From Przewalskia tangutica (Eukaryota; Streptophyta; Magnoliopsida; Solanales; Solanaceae), in the NCBI GenBank assembly GCA_029844215.1, contig CM056733.1:12087501-12151500 (forward strand): DNA of 64,000 nt, read 5' to 3'. The notes below the pieces were generated by a model. The model saw only the letters and a list, made by a program, of their open reading frames with translations, made no database searches and was not told where the DNA came from. The stretch's first letter is position 1, and each line of letters begins with the position of its first letter. The position numbers and the translations under genes were made by a program. Positions 1 to 11,707 of the stretch are shown here, piece by piece.

Positions 1-2975
1 AATGAACATACACAACACACATAAAAACTTAGACAGTAAACAACAACAGGCTAGCCGATAAGGCCACCTCCCGTAAAATATACACAATCTAGAAATCGAA
101 CAGTACATCTTTTTTTTTCTTTACAACCCAATCCACAATGTGACTACAGACCTCTAAGAATAACAATCGTGGACGACGGGGCCCGACATACCCCTGAATA
201 TACAACAACCAACCAGACCAGGGATAGGCCTCCGGAGTAATGGAGATTCCCAATAACTGAACAGTGATCCTAAGAGTGAGGATCAAGACTCGTATACTCT
301 ACTGCGGCATGAACGCAACCCCGAAGGAGGTCGATCAACATGTATCAAATATGTGGCCCAGAAATCAGTAGTGAAATCATAAGTCTAAAATAAGGTGGAG
401 ACACGTATGATAACTCAAACAATGACAATCGTGCCTTACTAACAATGAGTAGACAAGTATATACTTTCTTCGCATAAAAATAGGAGGCTCATGATCAAAG
501 CGAGGTCCTCGCCGTGGTATCAATAAGCAATCCTACTCACGGGATTATTTCACTGCACGGGTCTGTGGACCCGCGTGTATTCTCGCATAGGTTGTACCCG
601 CCCGCATGGGACTATTTCACCCGCATAAGCCCATAAGGACTCGCATGAGGTATTCCTCGCATCATGGGTAGCAAATCCACGGAACAGGTGATATAACGTC
701 TTGGGGGTTTACCCCTCATTTATACTCTTATCCTGAAGGAGGTGGTATAACGTCTTGGGGGTTTACCCCTCATTTATACTCTTACCCTGGAGAAGGTGGT
801 ATAACATCTTGGGGGTTTACCCCTCATTTATACTCTTACCCTAGCTCAACCGGCCATCATACATAACATAAGCTCTACCGGCTTATCATACATAACATAA
901 GCACTCTGAAACATTATCATACAATAAATAAGCAAGTTAAGAAATCCCCCTAACTTCTTATTAGTCTTATTCATATACACTCTCATTTTAGTTTACTTAA
1001 GGCACTAACATGTCATTATAAAATCCGGGAATTTAACCCAAAGTACTACGTACTTCTATTCTTTTAAAATGACTCATTTTCATATAAAACTTCCAAGATA
1101 CTAATAACCGTAGTATCAAGTCATAACTACCTTTTAAGACAAGTCACAATACCTTTTAGAAAATACATTTTCAGGCTTCTAAATCAAGTGACTTCTTTCT
1201 TTTAAAACCTTAAGCAATTGATGCCTTTAAATCAATTTGCCTTTCATTATCAAGTCATTTATCATACTTATATTACTTAGAGTAAACCACTCTTTTTAAC
1301 TTTTTCATAAAGCTATTATAACCAACTTCCCATAAAGCCGTTATACTAGCTTTATACTTTTAGAAACTTACATTCTTCTTTATAACCAAGAGACTTAAAC
1401 TTTCCAAAAAAAACAAGTATCATACTTTCGAAATACTTAAAGTCTCTTAACTTTTAAAAACCAAGATATCCTTATTATTTTTAAACAAGTGAGTTAAATC
1501 CCTAACTCAACCAACTTGAACATTCTTAAAATAAACCAAGGATATCAAATGGACTAGATTCGTCAAAACCTCGTGACGCCTGCGTATCATACAATTACAA
1601 CTTATTCATGCTCAAGAGATAAGAAAGTTCCACATACCTCTTCGGTTCCATCCACTTGCTAAGTCCAACACGCCGTACGTAGTATGTCAACCTATAATGA
1701 CCATAGTATGTCTATTAACTTCTTACTTCAAACGTAGAATATTCCAAGTGCAAAGTCACTAAATTCTACGGAAAATCGGACAACACTTCCTTTGTTTCTA
1801 CATACTTTGCCACCTTTTCAAGGCGAATTCAATAACCAAACACGCCACATTTAAGGCTCAACAAAGTAGTTAACAAGGGGATTACACGCTTAATCAAGAC
1901 GTGTAAAATTCCGCCCCACAATAAATATCAAACTAGTCCAACATATAATGTCCATTCGGCAAAATAGGGACAACAATACAAATTCGTTTCCAATCCCTTT
2001 TCAATCCAAGTGGTTTAATATAACATGTTATCTAGCCACAATTGATTATAACTACTACAATCCTCAAGTAGGTAAACATGCGACGATTCTAATTATCGAC
2101 CAAATTGTATTTCAATTTCAAATGGCTTAACATGTCATTTTGGTTGAGCTTCCAAATTTCCATAACACTTATCAATCTTCATAACACATATCACATGATC
2201 ATTTCTAACTTATAATAACATGGAATCTTCAATTACAAAAGTAAGACGAAGATTATACCTCATTTAGCCCAAATATGATCCAAGATTACAAGTCGATCCT
2301 TAGCAACTTTAGCGCCTCTTTTTGACATTCCAATCCACTCCAAGCAACCCTTAGAAGCTTATGATGAACTCATCTTCAAGTTCCAACTTCAAAGTTGAAG
2401 AACTCCTTTAGTTTCCGCCTTGCGACTAATACGAAAACGCCACTTTTCCGGGATCTTTCTATTTAGATACCCTTACAATACCCTTAGGAACCTTGGTTTA
2501 AAGTATGGGGATTAGTGGACAAAAATTGAAATTTTTTCTCTTGGAACCCTAGCCTTGGCCGAGAGCACTCCTCAAGGTTCATCCAATTTCTTGAAAATTT
2601 AGCTAAGTGTAGAACCTTGTCTTGCACTAGGAAGCTTATATAAATATATGGAGGGTCAAGATTAGAACAAATGGGTGGTTTGGATGCTTTTCACAAGGAT
2701 CAAGCCAAGTGGCATTTGACTTAGTCAATTTTATCAAGCTCTAGCTTTAGCAAGACTTGGACATTTAAATTATGGTCAAATGACCATTCTATCCATGCCA
2801 TTTTAGTACAAGACCACTAAGGGGGTGACACGTATCGCCCTCCCGTTCGTCGCAATATTTCGTTTTCCGACAAATTCCAAAATTCCGATAAATTTTTACT
2901 CGTCTCAAATCTTAACATTTTTGAGTTCTTACGTACGTTCTTATAAACATAACCTGGAATTTCCGGGGTGTAACA
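1..2975 (-). repeat. Element A 3' LTR, truncated by the window edge
   Basis: Minus-strand LTR starting TGTTACACCCC at 2975 and reading leftwards. About 80 bp of its 3' end must lie outside the window, judged from the other copy. It contains a TATA box (2638-2649), a splice-donor-like AG|GTATAATC (2257-2260), an exon-like block (1638-1691), a 54-bp tandem array (about 689-842) and a degraded GC hairpin (about 168-190). Short frames such as the one at 1948-2130 recur exactly in the other LTR copy and carry no recognisable domain, so I treat them as non-coding. Confidence 0.88.
2638..2649 (-). promoter_or_regulatory. LTR TATA box, element A left copy
   Basis: The minus strand reads TATATTTATATA just before AAGCTTCC. 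The same word occurs at 26896-26907 in the other LTR. Its place, about 330 bp into the LTR and before the conserved leader blocks, matches the TATA boxes of B, C and E. Confidence 0.55.
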
Positions 2976-2990
2976 TTCTTCCCCCCTTAG
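2976..2990 (-). promoter_or_regulatory. Polypurine tract of element A
   Basis: The minus strand reads CTAAGGGGGGAAGAA directly before the LTR start TGTTACACCCC. Elements B (11708-11721) and C (about 23331-23345) carry the same type of tract, each preceded by a conserved GAACATTCGG..GAATGTTT inverted repeat. This is the expected plus-strand primer for reverse transcription. Confidence 0.8.
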
Positions 2991-3165
2991 AAACATTCGT
3001 CCCCGAATGTTCTTTTGGGAGTCAAACTTAAAAATAGTGACATAATCTTCTTTCACAACCCCTACATACCAATAATACCACACGAGGCCACAAAACAATA
3101 CTCATACTAAAATGTCAAGCTGAACCCCATGTGTCAATGTCGATTATCTGCATAAAGCTTCTGCT

Positions 3166-3560
3166 GACTCTAAGCTTACTAATAATCTTTCCCGGATAAG
3201 CTTCGCCTTATCCACAGCCCGCTGAATCAAGTCTGGACCAAATAACTGAACCTCGCATGTGACGAACCATCCAACCGGCGATCTACACTTTCTTACATAC
3301 AAGGCCTCATACAGGGCCATCTGAATACTGGAAGGGTATCTGTTATCGTACGTAACTCAACAAGAGGCAATTAACCCTCCCGGCTATTTCTGAAATCAAG
3401 AACACAGGCCCGCAACCTATCCTCAAGTGCCTGGATAGTACGCTCTGCCTGTCGGTCGATGCGAGGGTGTAATGCAACACCGAGACTCACGTGTGTCCTA
3501 AAACCCTTTCGAAAAACCTCCGGAAGTTATCAGAATCGAGCTCATCTGCGACATCATAAA
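3166..3560 (-). pseudogene. Ty3/Gypsy integrase core remnant (element A)
   Basis: Conceptual minus-strand translation gives a stretch resembling the integrase core end, with words such as AERTIQALED and LRACVLDF, followed by degenerate matches to the stretch that usually reads EALYGRRC-SP-GW. In intact Ty3/Gypsy elements this segment lies between the catalytic Asp and Glu region and the C-terminal domain. Here stops interrupt it (one follows the RACVLDF word, others lie further on), and no methionine-initiated frame covers it. It sits about 200 bp from the polypurine tract, so the C-terminal integrase domain appears to be missing or unrecognisable. Clearly a fossil. Confidence 0.7.
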
Positions 3561-4134
3561 CGTAGGAACCCGTGCGGTCTCACAATCCCCTCGCTATAAA
3601 AGCTAGCATGAACCTCGGTAGAGCAAGTGGTCCTAACCGAAGAACACGGTGGTTTCAAATCGATTTACCATGACCCCCAGGGAGTCGCACTTCATCTGAG
3701 TACAATGCCACCCTGTAACAAGATCCATTTTAATTACCTCCCATATCTAAGTCGGGGTCTAAATCGCCTGTAATAGCCCATTGGGCTTCTGGTGTTCAAC
3801 CATGACCTGCTACTAATTCGGTTATTAAGCAACAACTCTGCTACGTCCCTCTTCAGGCCACCTTACCAATACATACATCTGAGGTCACTACACAACATAG
3901 TCGACCCCGAACAATTAGAGCAATAAGCACTGCGTACCTCCCCTAAGACCTGCTAACTAGTCTGCGATCACGGTACACGCAATCTATCCTCATCTCACAG
4001 CACCCCATCCGGTGCTACTCAAACAGGCTCTTCTCTTCTCGGAGAGCCATATCTCGATACCGTATCATAACTAGATCCTCATATTGTTGCCTCTTTACCT
4101 CATCAACGACGGAAGACTCGGCAACCTCTCGGAT

Positions 4135-4740
4135 CTAAACTTCATTAACCTTGGAAACAAATAATCGAACCCCTAGGTTCGGTAACTGAAGAATCTCACG
4201 GACCACGTCCAGTCTATCTGGCTGCCCATCTGGCATACTACCCTTTGATCCATGACTAAGAGTATCTGTAACCGTCTCGGCTTTCCCTGGGTGGTATAGG
4301 ATATCGATATACCGGAGGCTTTTGTGGTCTGCACAAATATCCACATGAAATCTATATATACGTCATGCCCCCAAATCTTCAAGGCATGATTTAACTGCCG
4401 CCAACTCTAAATCGTGAGTGGCGTAATTTCCTTTCCTGCTTCCCTAACTACCGGGAAAACATAGGCTCTATCCTTATCGGGTTGCGTCAGCACACAACCT
4501 AGCCCAACACCCAACGTGCTATCATAATAACCTAACCATCTAGTCTTTCAGGAGGAGTTAGAACTGTAGTCGAGTCAACTTATCTTCCAATAACTGGAAA
4601 CCTTTCTCATTCTTGCGAAATATTCGGGTGTCCTTAATCTCAATTATGGTTCCTGTTTCCTTTTCTCTGTTGCAACCAAACTTGGTCATTAACTTAGATT
4701 TGATTCTTTTGCTTGCCTCCTGGCTAAGACTTCCTGTCAA
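4135..4740 (-). pseudogene. Reverse transcriptase connection and RNase H remnant (element A)
   Basis: Minus-strand translations carry the hallmarks of a Ty3 RNase H: a word like GCVLTQPDKDRAYVF, then THDLELAAVK, then DHKSLRYI and DILYHPGKAE, which in intact copies continues into A-DALSR. A short frame to the right (4558-4740) holds EKGFQLLEDKLT, typical of the link between reverse transcriptase and RNase H. These pieces fall in different frames with stops and internal deletions; for example, the tract between DHKSLRY and YHPGKA is shorter than usual. Order on the minus strand (RT link, RNase H, then integrase at 3166-3560) is the normal pol order. Confidence 0.78.
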
Positions 4741-6790
4741 TCATAATTTAGGGGGGAGATATTTCCTTGTTCTTGTCAAGTAGTAACCTGATTATTCTTT
4801 CCCAGCTCGTAGAGCTTATAGTCAGGTGTTCAACCTCAATTCACGGTATTACATAATCCAATGACTTGTCAAGATTTCTTATCGTTCGAGTGCCTACTCG
4901 TCTCTCCTTTATAATTCATTTCAAAAAGGTCATGGGGTCCCTTACCCCTCCGTATCTTCCTACTATCTTTCTCGTCAGTACAGATGTTACCACCTTTCCT
5001 CGGGGTGTTTTTACTGCCCATCATTTACTAATGGTCCTTACACTAGTCTGGGGTAATCATAACTCGTGCAACTTACATATCATAGTTGTATTTTCTTTTA
5101 TCATTCTGGTCATAACCCTTCCTTAAGCCTATAATTAGCAACAATATTTCTATCTTGAATCATAATCAAATGCTTCATACATGGGTACTACCTGCATTCA
5201 CATTCTTACGATACTTCCTCGACCATTTCGTAACGTCGTTCCTAAGTATCTCAACACAATACTTTTCCCGCGGTTATCTAAAACTGTAACATATGGTATG
5301 ACGATACGGAAGAACTTACGATCTCTATCCTCCGCCTAACAACACGGGTACACATAACCCCATAATACGTAAAGCGCCGCCTACGTGGGGGAGAGAACTT
5401 ACCTCCCTTAAATAAACTTTCCTTGGAGTCACAACCCTAATCACAGGGTCCTCTTGCGGTCCAGTAAATATCTAATCATCACGCACCGCCTTAAAGTCGT
5501 GTAGATTTTCAAAACCTACCAAAGATGTCTTCTGTTTTCCGTAGACAACACTCGTACTTATCTTATTCTTGCTTGCGCGCTATCCTGAACTTATTCGGAA
5601 GGTCATGGCCCTGACCGCCACACCAAACCGACTCCAAGTACCCCCAAGGGCACTTAACATAAACTCCTTCAAATTCAAGTATTACTTACTTTCTGCAGTC
5701 AACGTTGGCATAACAAGAGGCCAACTAGCCCGTACCCATAATATCCTCAAAGTCTGTCATAACAGCTCTGCTAGGTCTGCTAGGGTCCAACGACTGTATC
5801 GTTATCGGCAATTATCTACCCACGCAGCTACAACCCAACACTCACGGGTGTAGTCACCTCGAAAGGTCCTCATGGATTCAGGCTCCATTTCTTTACACTT
5901 GGTTGCTCTCTTTCTTACTGGTCGTACTCTTCCCGTACTTCCAAACTTATTCTAGCGTACGTACATAGCCTTCATACTGATTCGGGCCTCCTATCTTTGG
6001 AGTTACTATTCTAAACAACATAAGGCCATTTCTGGCTCTCACAACCTTGTTCCGGTGGAATGCGTCCACGAACCCGTAAAATGATTAACTAGAATTGGGC
6101 CTTGCACCCTCGTGACCCTGTCACGTAGCGGGACTATTAACAACTAATCCCATTCCATTACAGGCTATGGGGCGACCCTTAATAGGTCCTTAACCCGACT
6201 CGGCGTCGTACTTAACTCTTACCCTTGGTCTGACTTAACTTTTTTACCACCCGAGAAGGCCTTATATACCTAAGGTCTCGGCGGTTATCAACATTCTTAG
6301 GCTCAATTTCGGGCTCCTAGCCTACCTTATCGATCCCCACGTAATCGGGTACAATAACTTTTCGTAATATCATAACCGTGTTGTCTTGACCACAACAACC
6401 ATACTTACCCCATACGGATCTCACCCGTACCATTTCTTAATCATACCACGTAGCTTAATCTATTAACATAGTCTTCCACTAAGTCCCTTAATTAAACTTC
6501 TTAAGGGTCCATTTCCTTCTCAGACAGCTCATCATCTCCTAATTATCTTAAATTAGCACGTAAAACCTTGATGAGAGTCCATTAACTGTTCATACCTTCC
6601 TGCATTTTTAGTCCTTACCAATTCTGGTAATCCATAATCATTCTAGGCAACACATATGTGACCTCATACATAAATCAGATATAGTGTATGTCACAATACC
6701 AACTATACTACTAATATTACCAACGGATACGCAATCCACATAATCTTTCTGGGTCATCTTTGCCTTTCTCGTGGCAGAAAACAACATAAC
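4741..6790 (-). other. Degenerate gag-to-RT interior of element A
   Basis: By position this stretch should hold gag, protease and most of reverse transcriptase of element A, since RNase H lies to its left and the primer site to its right. I could not recognise a protease or a reverse transcriptase active-site motif in any frame. Near 6745-6790 the minus strand resembles the gag start of element B (there a short Met-Pro-Arg-Gly peptide rich in Arg and Lys), which supports the placement. The plus-strand frames at 4866-5126 and 5569-5853 have no recognisable domain. Confidence 0.45.
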
Positions 6791-6965
6791 TTGTTAGGGA
6801 GAGACGACCACAACTACATGTACTCTATCGCACGATCTCAGAGTGAGAAGAATGGAAACCAATCCTAAATGTCCTGCAGCCTCCTGGTTATAGATGTGGT
6901 GCACAACACACCGATAATAAAGACTCTACTAGACACGGTCTGTAGACACTTTCCGAGGACTAATC

Positions 6966-6976
6966 GCTCGATACCA
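6966..6976 (-). promoter_or_regulatory. Primer binding site of element A (tRNA-Met type, degraded)
   Basis: The plus strand reads GCTCGATACCA, one base short of the reverse complement of TGGTATCAGAGC, the sequence complementary to the 3' end of initiator tRNA-Met. The leader next to it (about 6780-6965) is the reverse complement of the leaders of B (10484-10670) and C (20666-20830), sharing a piece close to TAGTAGAGTCTTGATTATCG. Confidence 0.75.
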
Positions 6977-6981
6977 CTTAC

Positions 6982-7059
6982 ATCGCGACCAGGCCGGGCG
7001 TGACTAGTGCCCTACCTGGGCACCCCTGTCAGGTATATATCAGAGAATAGCAGCGGAAC
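6982..7059 (-). repeat. Element A 5' LTR, segment 1
   Basis: Left end of the right-hand LTR of element A, a degraded form of TGTCACGCCCCG followed by the usual GTGACTAGTGCCC stretch. Element B interrupts it at 7060; the LTR resumes at 15131. Confidence 0.75.
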
Positions 7060-7543
7060 TGTTACACCCCTTAAGTCCAGAACATGTCTAAGAGAATGTA
7101 TGTAAGGAATCAAGACTTGAAAATTGGTACGAAAGAAAGAATTGTTTTTACGACGGAAAATCTTCCGAACGTCGGAAAGGAAAAATGTTCGTTGTTGAGA
7201 ATTGGATTCTCAAAATGCATTATTTGTAGAGTATGGAACTTATTAACATTATGGAAATTTATTTTTACGGATTTGACCATGTAGGGCCCACCCGAGGAAT
7301 TTTACGTTTTGTGGGGCCCACGAGGGTTACAGAATTTTATGGACGAATGGGAGGGCGACACGTGGCACCTCCCCCACTTGGTGTTGGACGAAAATTTCAA
7401 GGGTTGGATGGTCATTTGACCATTGTGGATGATAAGTCTTCAAGCTTGATATTATTGACCAAGTCAACTTGTCCACTTGGCTATTATCCATGTGTTCTTC
7501 ATCCTAGCCACACATTTGTTGAGATCTTGACCCTTCATTGTGT

Positions 7544-7550
7544 TATATAA
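7544..7550 (+). promoter_or_regulatory. LTR TATA box, element B 5' LTR
   Basis: TATATAA lies 485 bp into the LTR, followed by AGCTTACTAG. The 3' LTR repeats it at 12206-12212. The matching TATA box in element A is also followed by AGCTT, which supports a shared promoter. Confidence 0.6.
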
Positions 7551-8507
7551 GCTTACTAGTAGTGCAAGACTTGTTCATTCTATACTTAGTAATTTTTTTT
7601 CAAGAACTAGTCTTGTGAAGAGAGGGCTCACGGCTTTGAGCTTTTTGAGAGAAGAAAATTTTCAATTGTTGTCCAATATTCACAAGACTTAAACCCAAGG
7701 TCCCTAAGGGTATTGTAAGGATATCTCAATAGAAAGATTTCGGAAAAGTGGCGTTTTCGTATTAGTCGCAAGGCGGAAACTTAAGGAGTTCTTCAACTTT
7801 GAAGTTGGGACTTGAAGATGAGTTCTTCATAGGCTTCTAAGGAGTGCTTGGAGCGGATTGGAACATAAGGAAAGGAGCTAAGAATTGCTAAGGAGCGACT
7901 TTGAATCTTGGGAAGATTAAGGGCTTGTAAAGGTATAATTCTTGTCGTTTTAGTAATTAAGATTACTTATTGTTGTAACTATGGATATTAGCAAGCATGA
8001 GATGTTTATATTATGAAGTTTGATATGTATATTGGCTATTGGAACCCTAATCCGAAACTAGCATGTTTAGGCTTAAGATTACAATTCAAGTTGATTATAA
8101 GTATAAGTCGTCACATGTTATATAAAGAAGGAAATTGTAGTTGTTGAAGTTGTTTATGACTATATAACAAGTTAGACCTAAGAACTTGGAATTTGGAAAA
8201 GAATTGGAAAGGACTTAGGATTGGTTATAAGTTGGCCGAGAATGGCTTGGATATTAAACTTACTTGGTATGAATTGTGGGGCGGAATTTTACACGTATTG
8301 TAAGGCGTGTAATCCCCTTTGATTGGTTGGTATGTTGAGCCTTAAATGTGGCATGTTTGGTTATTTTATTCTGCCTTGAAAAAGGTGGCAAAGTATGTAT
8401 AAACAAAGGAAGTCTTTGCCCGATTTTCCGTAGAATAAGAGACCGTATACTTAGTATTATTCTACGTTTGAAGCTAGAGGTTAATCGACGTATTATGGCC
8501 ATTTTAG

Positions 8508-8609
8508 GTTGAAGTACTACGAGTAGCGTATTCTACTTGAAGGGGTGGAAAAGCTAGCAAGGATAAAGTATTTGGGAGCATTTTGCAACTTGTCGCTAGT
8601 CGTCGCGAG
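8508..8609 (+). other. Conserved exon-like block in the B LTR
   Basis: 102 bp bounded on the left by TTTTAG|GTTGAAG and on the right by CGCGAG|GTATGTG. Families C (101 bp) and E (102 bp) share most of the block; family A keeps both borders around only 54 bp. The block has stops in all frames that I read, so it would be untranslated. In the 3' LTR copy (13170-13271) the left border reads ATTATTG instead of an AG, so that copy lacks the putative acceptor. Splicing is inferred, not shown. Confidence 0.5.
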
Positions 8610-9377
8610 GTATGTGAACCTCTTCCTTCTTTGGCATGATCCTACATATGAAATAGCCATGTGATAGTATTTCATGATTCCTTCCACTCTTAGAAGTTAA
8701 GAAGTGTCCAAGTTGTTGATTCTAAGTTCAAAATATGTCTAATGTTATCCTAAGTCCTTACCAAGTCTTATGGGAGATGTTGGTAAGAATGGTTAGGAAG
8801 TTATGAGATTTGATTTAAAGCTATGTGTCTTGATTTATTTAAAGTAAGCAAGTTGATTTTATGTTTAAAAAAATGACTTGAATTTATATGTGAAAAGGGG
8901 ATTGATTTTTAAAGTGGAGGTTATATGATTTTATAAGTATAAGTAAATGGACTTTAAAGAATGTATGTTATGAAGTTTTAAGACTACGAACTTTGATTGT
9001 CTTTTAAGGATTTTGAAGTTTTAAGCGATATGATTTTAAAGAATGTATACTACGAGGGGTTAATACTATAAGCCTGGATTTTATGAGTGGAAATGACTAA
9101 CTTTAAAAAGTATGGCTTCTTAATTTATTTCAAAAGTTAAGAAGATGGTTTCCAAAAGAGTGTGTGACTTGAGCTTTAAAAAGAAAGGAGTTTTATGATT
9201 CTTTTTAAGTATGTATGTACGTAGTATTTTTGGGTCTAGTTTTCCTAATGTTGTAAGAATAAAAGTGTCTTAAGTTCTCTAAAATGAATGGTTGTTATAA
9301 TAGCTTTATGGGAAGTTGTTATGACGACTTAAGAAGAAGTGAAAAGATGGTTTAAAAATGTTATGTAAGGTAAAATC

Positions 9378-9825
9378 ACACCGAGTCTACAAATAGGCCG
9401 GATTACGTTATGAAATACACCGAGCCTACAAATAGGCCGGATTACGTTATGAGATACACCGAGCCTACACATAGGCCGGATTACGCCATATTACCCCGAG
9501 CCTACACATAGGCCGGGTTACGTCATCTTACACCGAGCTCCACAGGCGGGCCGGATTATGCTACATGATTCCACATTACACCGAGCTCCACAGGTGGGCC
9601 GAATTATGCTACATGATTCCACATTAAACCGAGCTCTACAGGAGGGCCGGATTATGCTACATGATTCCACAGTACACCGAGCCCCACAGGCGGGCCGGAT
9701 TATGTCACATGATTCATCAGTACACCGTGTCCCGCAAATGGGCCGGATTACGTTATCACGTACGGATAATCAAAGTAAGCTCCCAAATAAGAAGTCCCTC
9801 CATAACGGGCCGGATTATGTTATGT
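9378..9825 (+). repeat. Tandem array of 38-40 bp units in the B 5' LTR
   Basis: About ten to eleven units begin CACCGAG and end near GGCCGGATTA. Early units carry the palindrome GCCTA-N4-TAGGC; later units carry GAGCTCCACAGG and add a TGATTCCACA spacer. The open frame at 9558-9827, with its repeated HDST-HRAP-GRIM peptide, is a by-product of this periodicity. Confidence 0.85.
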
Positions 9826-10471
9826 AAGATATGTAAGTTATGTGGAAAAACTTGATTAAATCCTTAAGTAAGTACGTAAGAATATGATGTTAATTCTCAT
9901 TGAAAGAGGGAAAGGAACGGTTAATACACGATTGATTTCAGGAGTTAAAATGGCACGGTAGGATCTGGTATTTCATTTTTATACTTGCCCCTGTCATTTC
10001 TTTTATACAGTTATGATTTGGTTATTGTACCTTGTTTCGCTCCATACTAAATTTTTGTTATCGACCGCTGAAGTGCGTTCATGCCCGCAGGTGTTAGGTA
10101 CGCAGTTTGGTGATCTGCAGGTGTAGGACCGCCGTAGTTTTGAATAGCTCCATCTGCTCGTGAGTTTATCTTTTGGTATAGATCCTTGATGTGCTTTTAT
10201 GCGATTATGGGTACGGCGGGGCCTTGTCCCGTCATAGATCAGTAAAACTCTTAGAGGTCTGTATTCATATGTGGGATTGGACTCATGTACAGTGTAGTGT
10301 CTTTTATTATGTATATTATATGGCAGCCTGGTCGGCTTTGCCCTTGCACGTATGTTGGTTTTAAAAAAAATGAGGTGTTATTTAAATTCTGCAGTTTACT
10401 TGTGTTGTTAAGGTAGTAGGGTGCCCAGGTAGGGCACCAGTCACGGGCCCGGGATTCGGGGCGTGACAGAG

Positions 10472-10483
10472 TGGCATCAGAGC
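10472..10483 (+). promoter_or_regulatory. Primer binding site of element B
   Basis: TGGCATCAGAGC, one mismatch from the TGGTATCAGAGC that pairs with initiator tRNA-Met, three bases after the 5' LTR end TGACA. Confidence 0.85.
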
Positions 10484-11707
10484 AGTCAGTCCTCGGAATA
10501 TTTACAGACCGTGTCTAGTAGAGTCTTGATTATCGGTGTGTTGCGCGCCACACCCATAAACAGGAGGCTACAGGACATTTAGGAGTTGGTTTCTATTTTT
10601 CTCACTCTAATATCGTGCCATAGAGCTGTGTTAGTAAGATAATTCCTCTCTGACGTATTTTTGTGTTACAGCCATGCCTCGAGGAGAACAATCGCCACGA
10701 GGCAAAGGGGTAGCGAGAGCTACGGTCGGACTAAAGAGTTGATAGGGCTTATGCCCGTGGTATCTGGATGTTGTCCGCGATCGGCGAGTTCTTGCGCCAC
10801 GTTTTGAGGCCCCAAGACACGAGCCTCAGTTTCTCGGTTAGGAGAAGACTATAGGTCATGAGGAAGCGATTATGTTATTGACCAAGATAGCAGTTGTAAG
10901 TGATAGTACCCCCAGAGGTAGGAATACTTTGATTAGTAAAGTGAAAAGTTAAGAATGTTGACAAGAATGGTAAGTGAACTGAGACTATAGTTGTGTAGAG
11001 TTCACGAGTTGTAATTGCCCATAACTGATGTAAGACCGATAGGGAAGAATGTCTGAGAAATACTTTGGCTTATGTGTGAACCTCTAGTGAATAGGGGATA
11101 GGGTAAGAAGTACCTTGAGATAAGAAAAATTTATTTCGGACTAAGAATGAGAAGTTAAGTATGACAACGAGTCGGGTTATGGACTCATTTCGGGTCAGCA
11201 GAGTAGTCTAAATGGGGTGATGTCAGTTAGAAATGGTTCCGCTATGTGATAGGGTCACGAGGATGCAAGGCCCAAGTCTAGTTGATCGTTGTACGAGTTT
11301 GTCGACGCGTTCCACCGGAAGCAGGTCGTAAGGACCGAGAAGAGCCTTAGCGGAAATTCAAGTAGTATATGGCCAAGTTTGGTTAGTAACTCCAAGTATT
11401 GGAGGACAGAAGCAATATTTGAAATTTTGTACGTATGCTAAATAAGTTTGGAGGTACGAGAAAGTATGACAAGTAAGAAAATAAAGGAACCTCCAAGGAT
11501 CCCGTGTTTGAGAAGACTGTAACCTTCGAGTATTGTGATAAGAGGCCACAGACGGAAGGTCCATTGTTATGTCTACGTATGTTATGTGGTGGCCATGTGT
11601 GGCATCGTTAGTCTTATGGAGTATTGATTGATAGGAATAGTAAAGAGACTGTGCCGGAGTTTGTATAGCTTGACAACCGACTAAGAACATTCGGGGACGA
11701 ATGTTTC

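Larger units (their letters stand above)
7060..10468 (+). repeat. Element B 5' LTR
   Basis: Begins TGTTACACCCC and ends GCGTGACA. Contents in order: TATA box (7544-7550), a block shared with families A, C and E (about 7740-7860), donor-like AG|GTATAATT (7931-7934), exon-like block (8508-8609), a tandem array of 38-40 bp units (about 9378-9825) and a GC hairpin (10212-10235). Apart from scattered substitutions, the first 2.3 kb matches the 3' LTR closely by eye. Confidence 0.92.

Noticed and set aside
7084..7550. Two overlapping frames duplicated at 11746-12212, which could suggest a conserved gene pair.
   Set aside because: They are duplicated because they lie in the two LTRs of element B, upstream of or across its TATA box. 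No domain and no sign of coding constraint.
9378..9825. CRISPR-like direct repeats with regular spacing.
   Set aside because: Units are contiguous with no unique spacers, inside a plant LTR. The same applies to the arrays at 689-842, 47351-47610 and 54489-54730.
9558..9827. Open frame with a repeated HDST-HRAP-GRIM peptide, resembling a repeat protein.
   Set aside because: It is the translation of the LTR minisatellite. The second LTR copy is interrupted differently, and there is no start context or domain.
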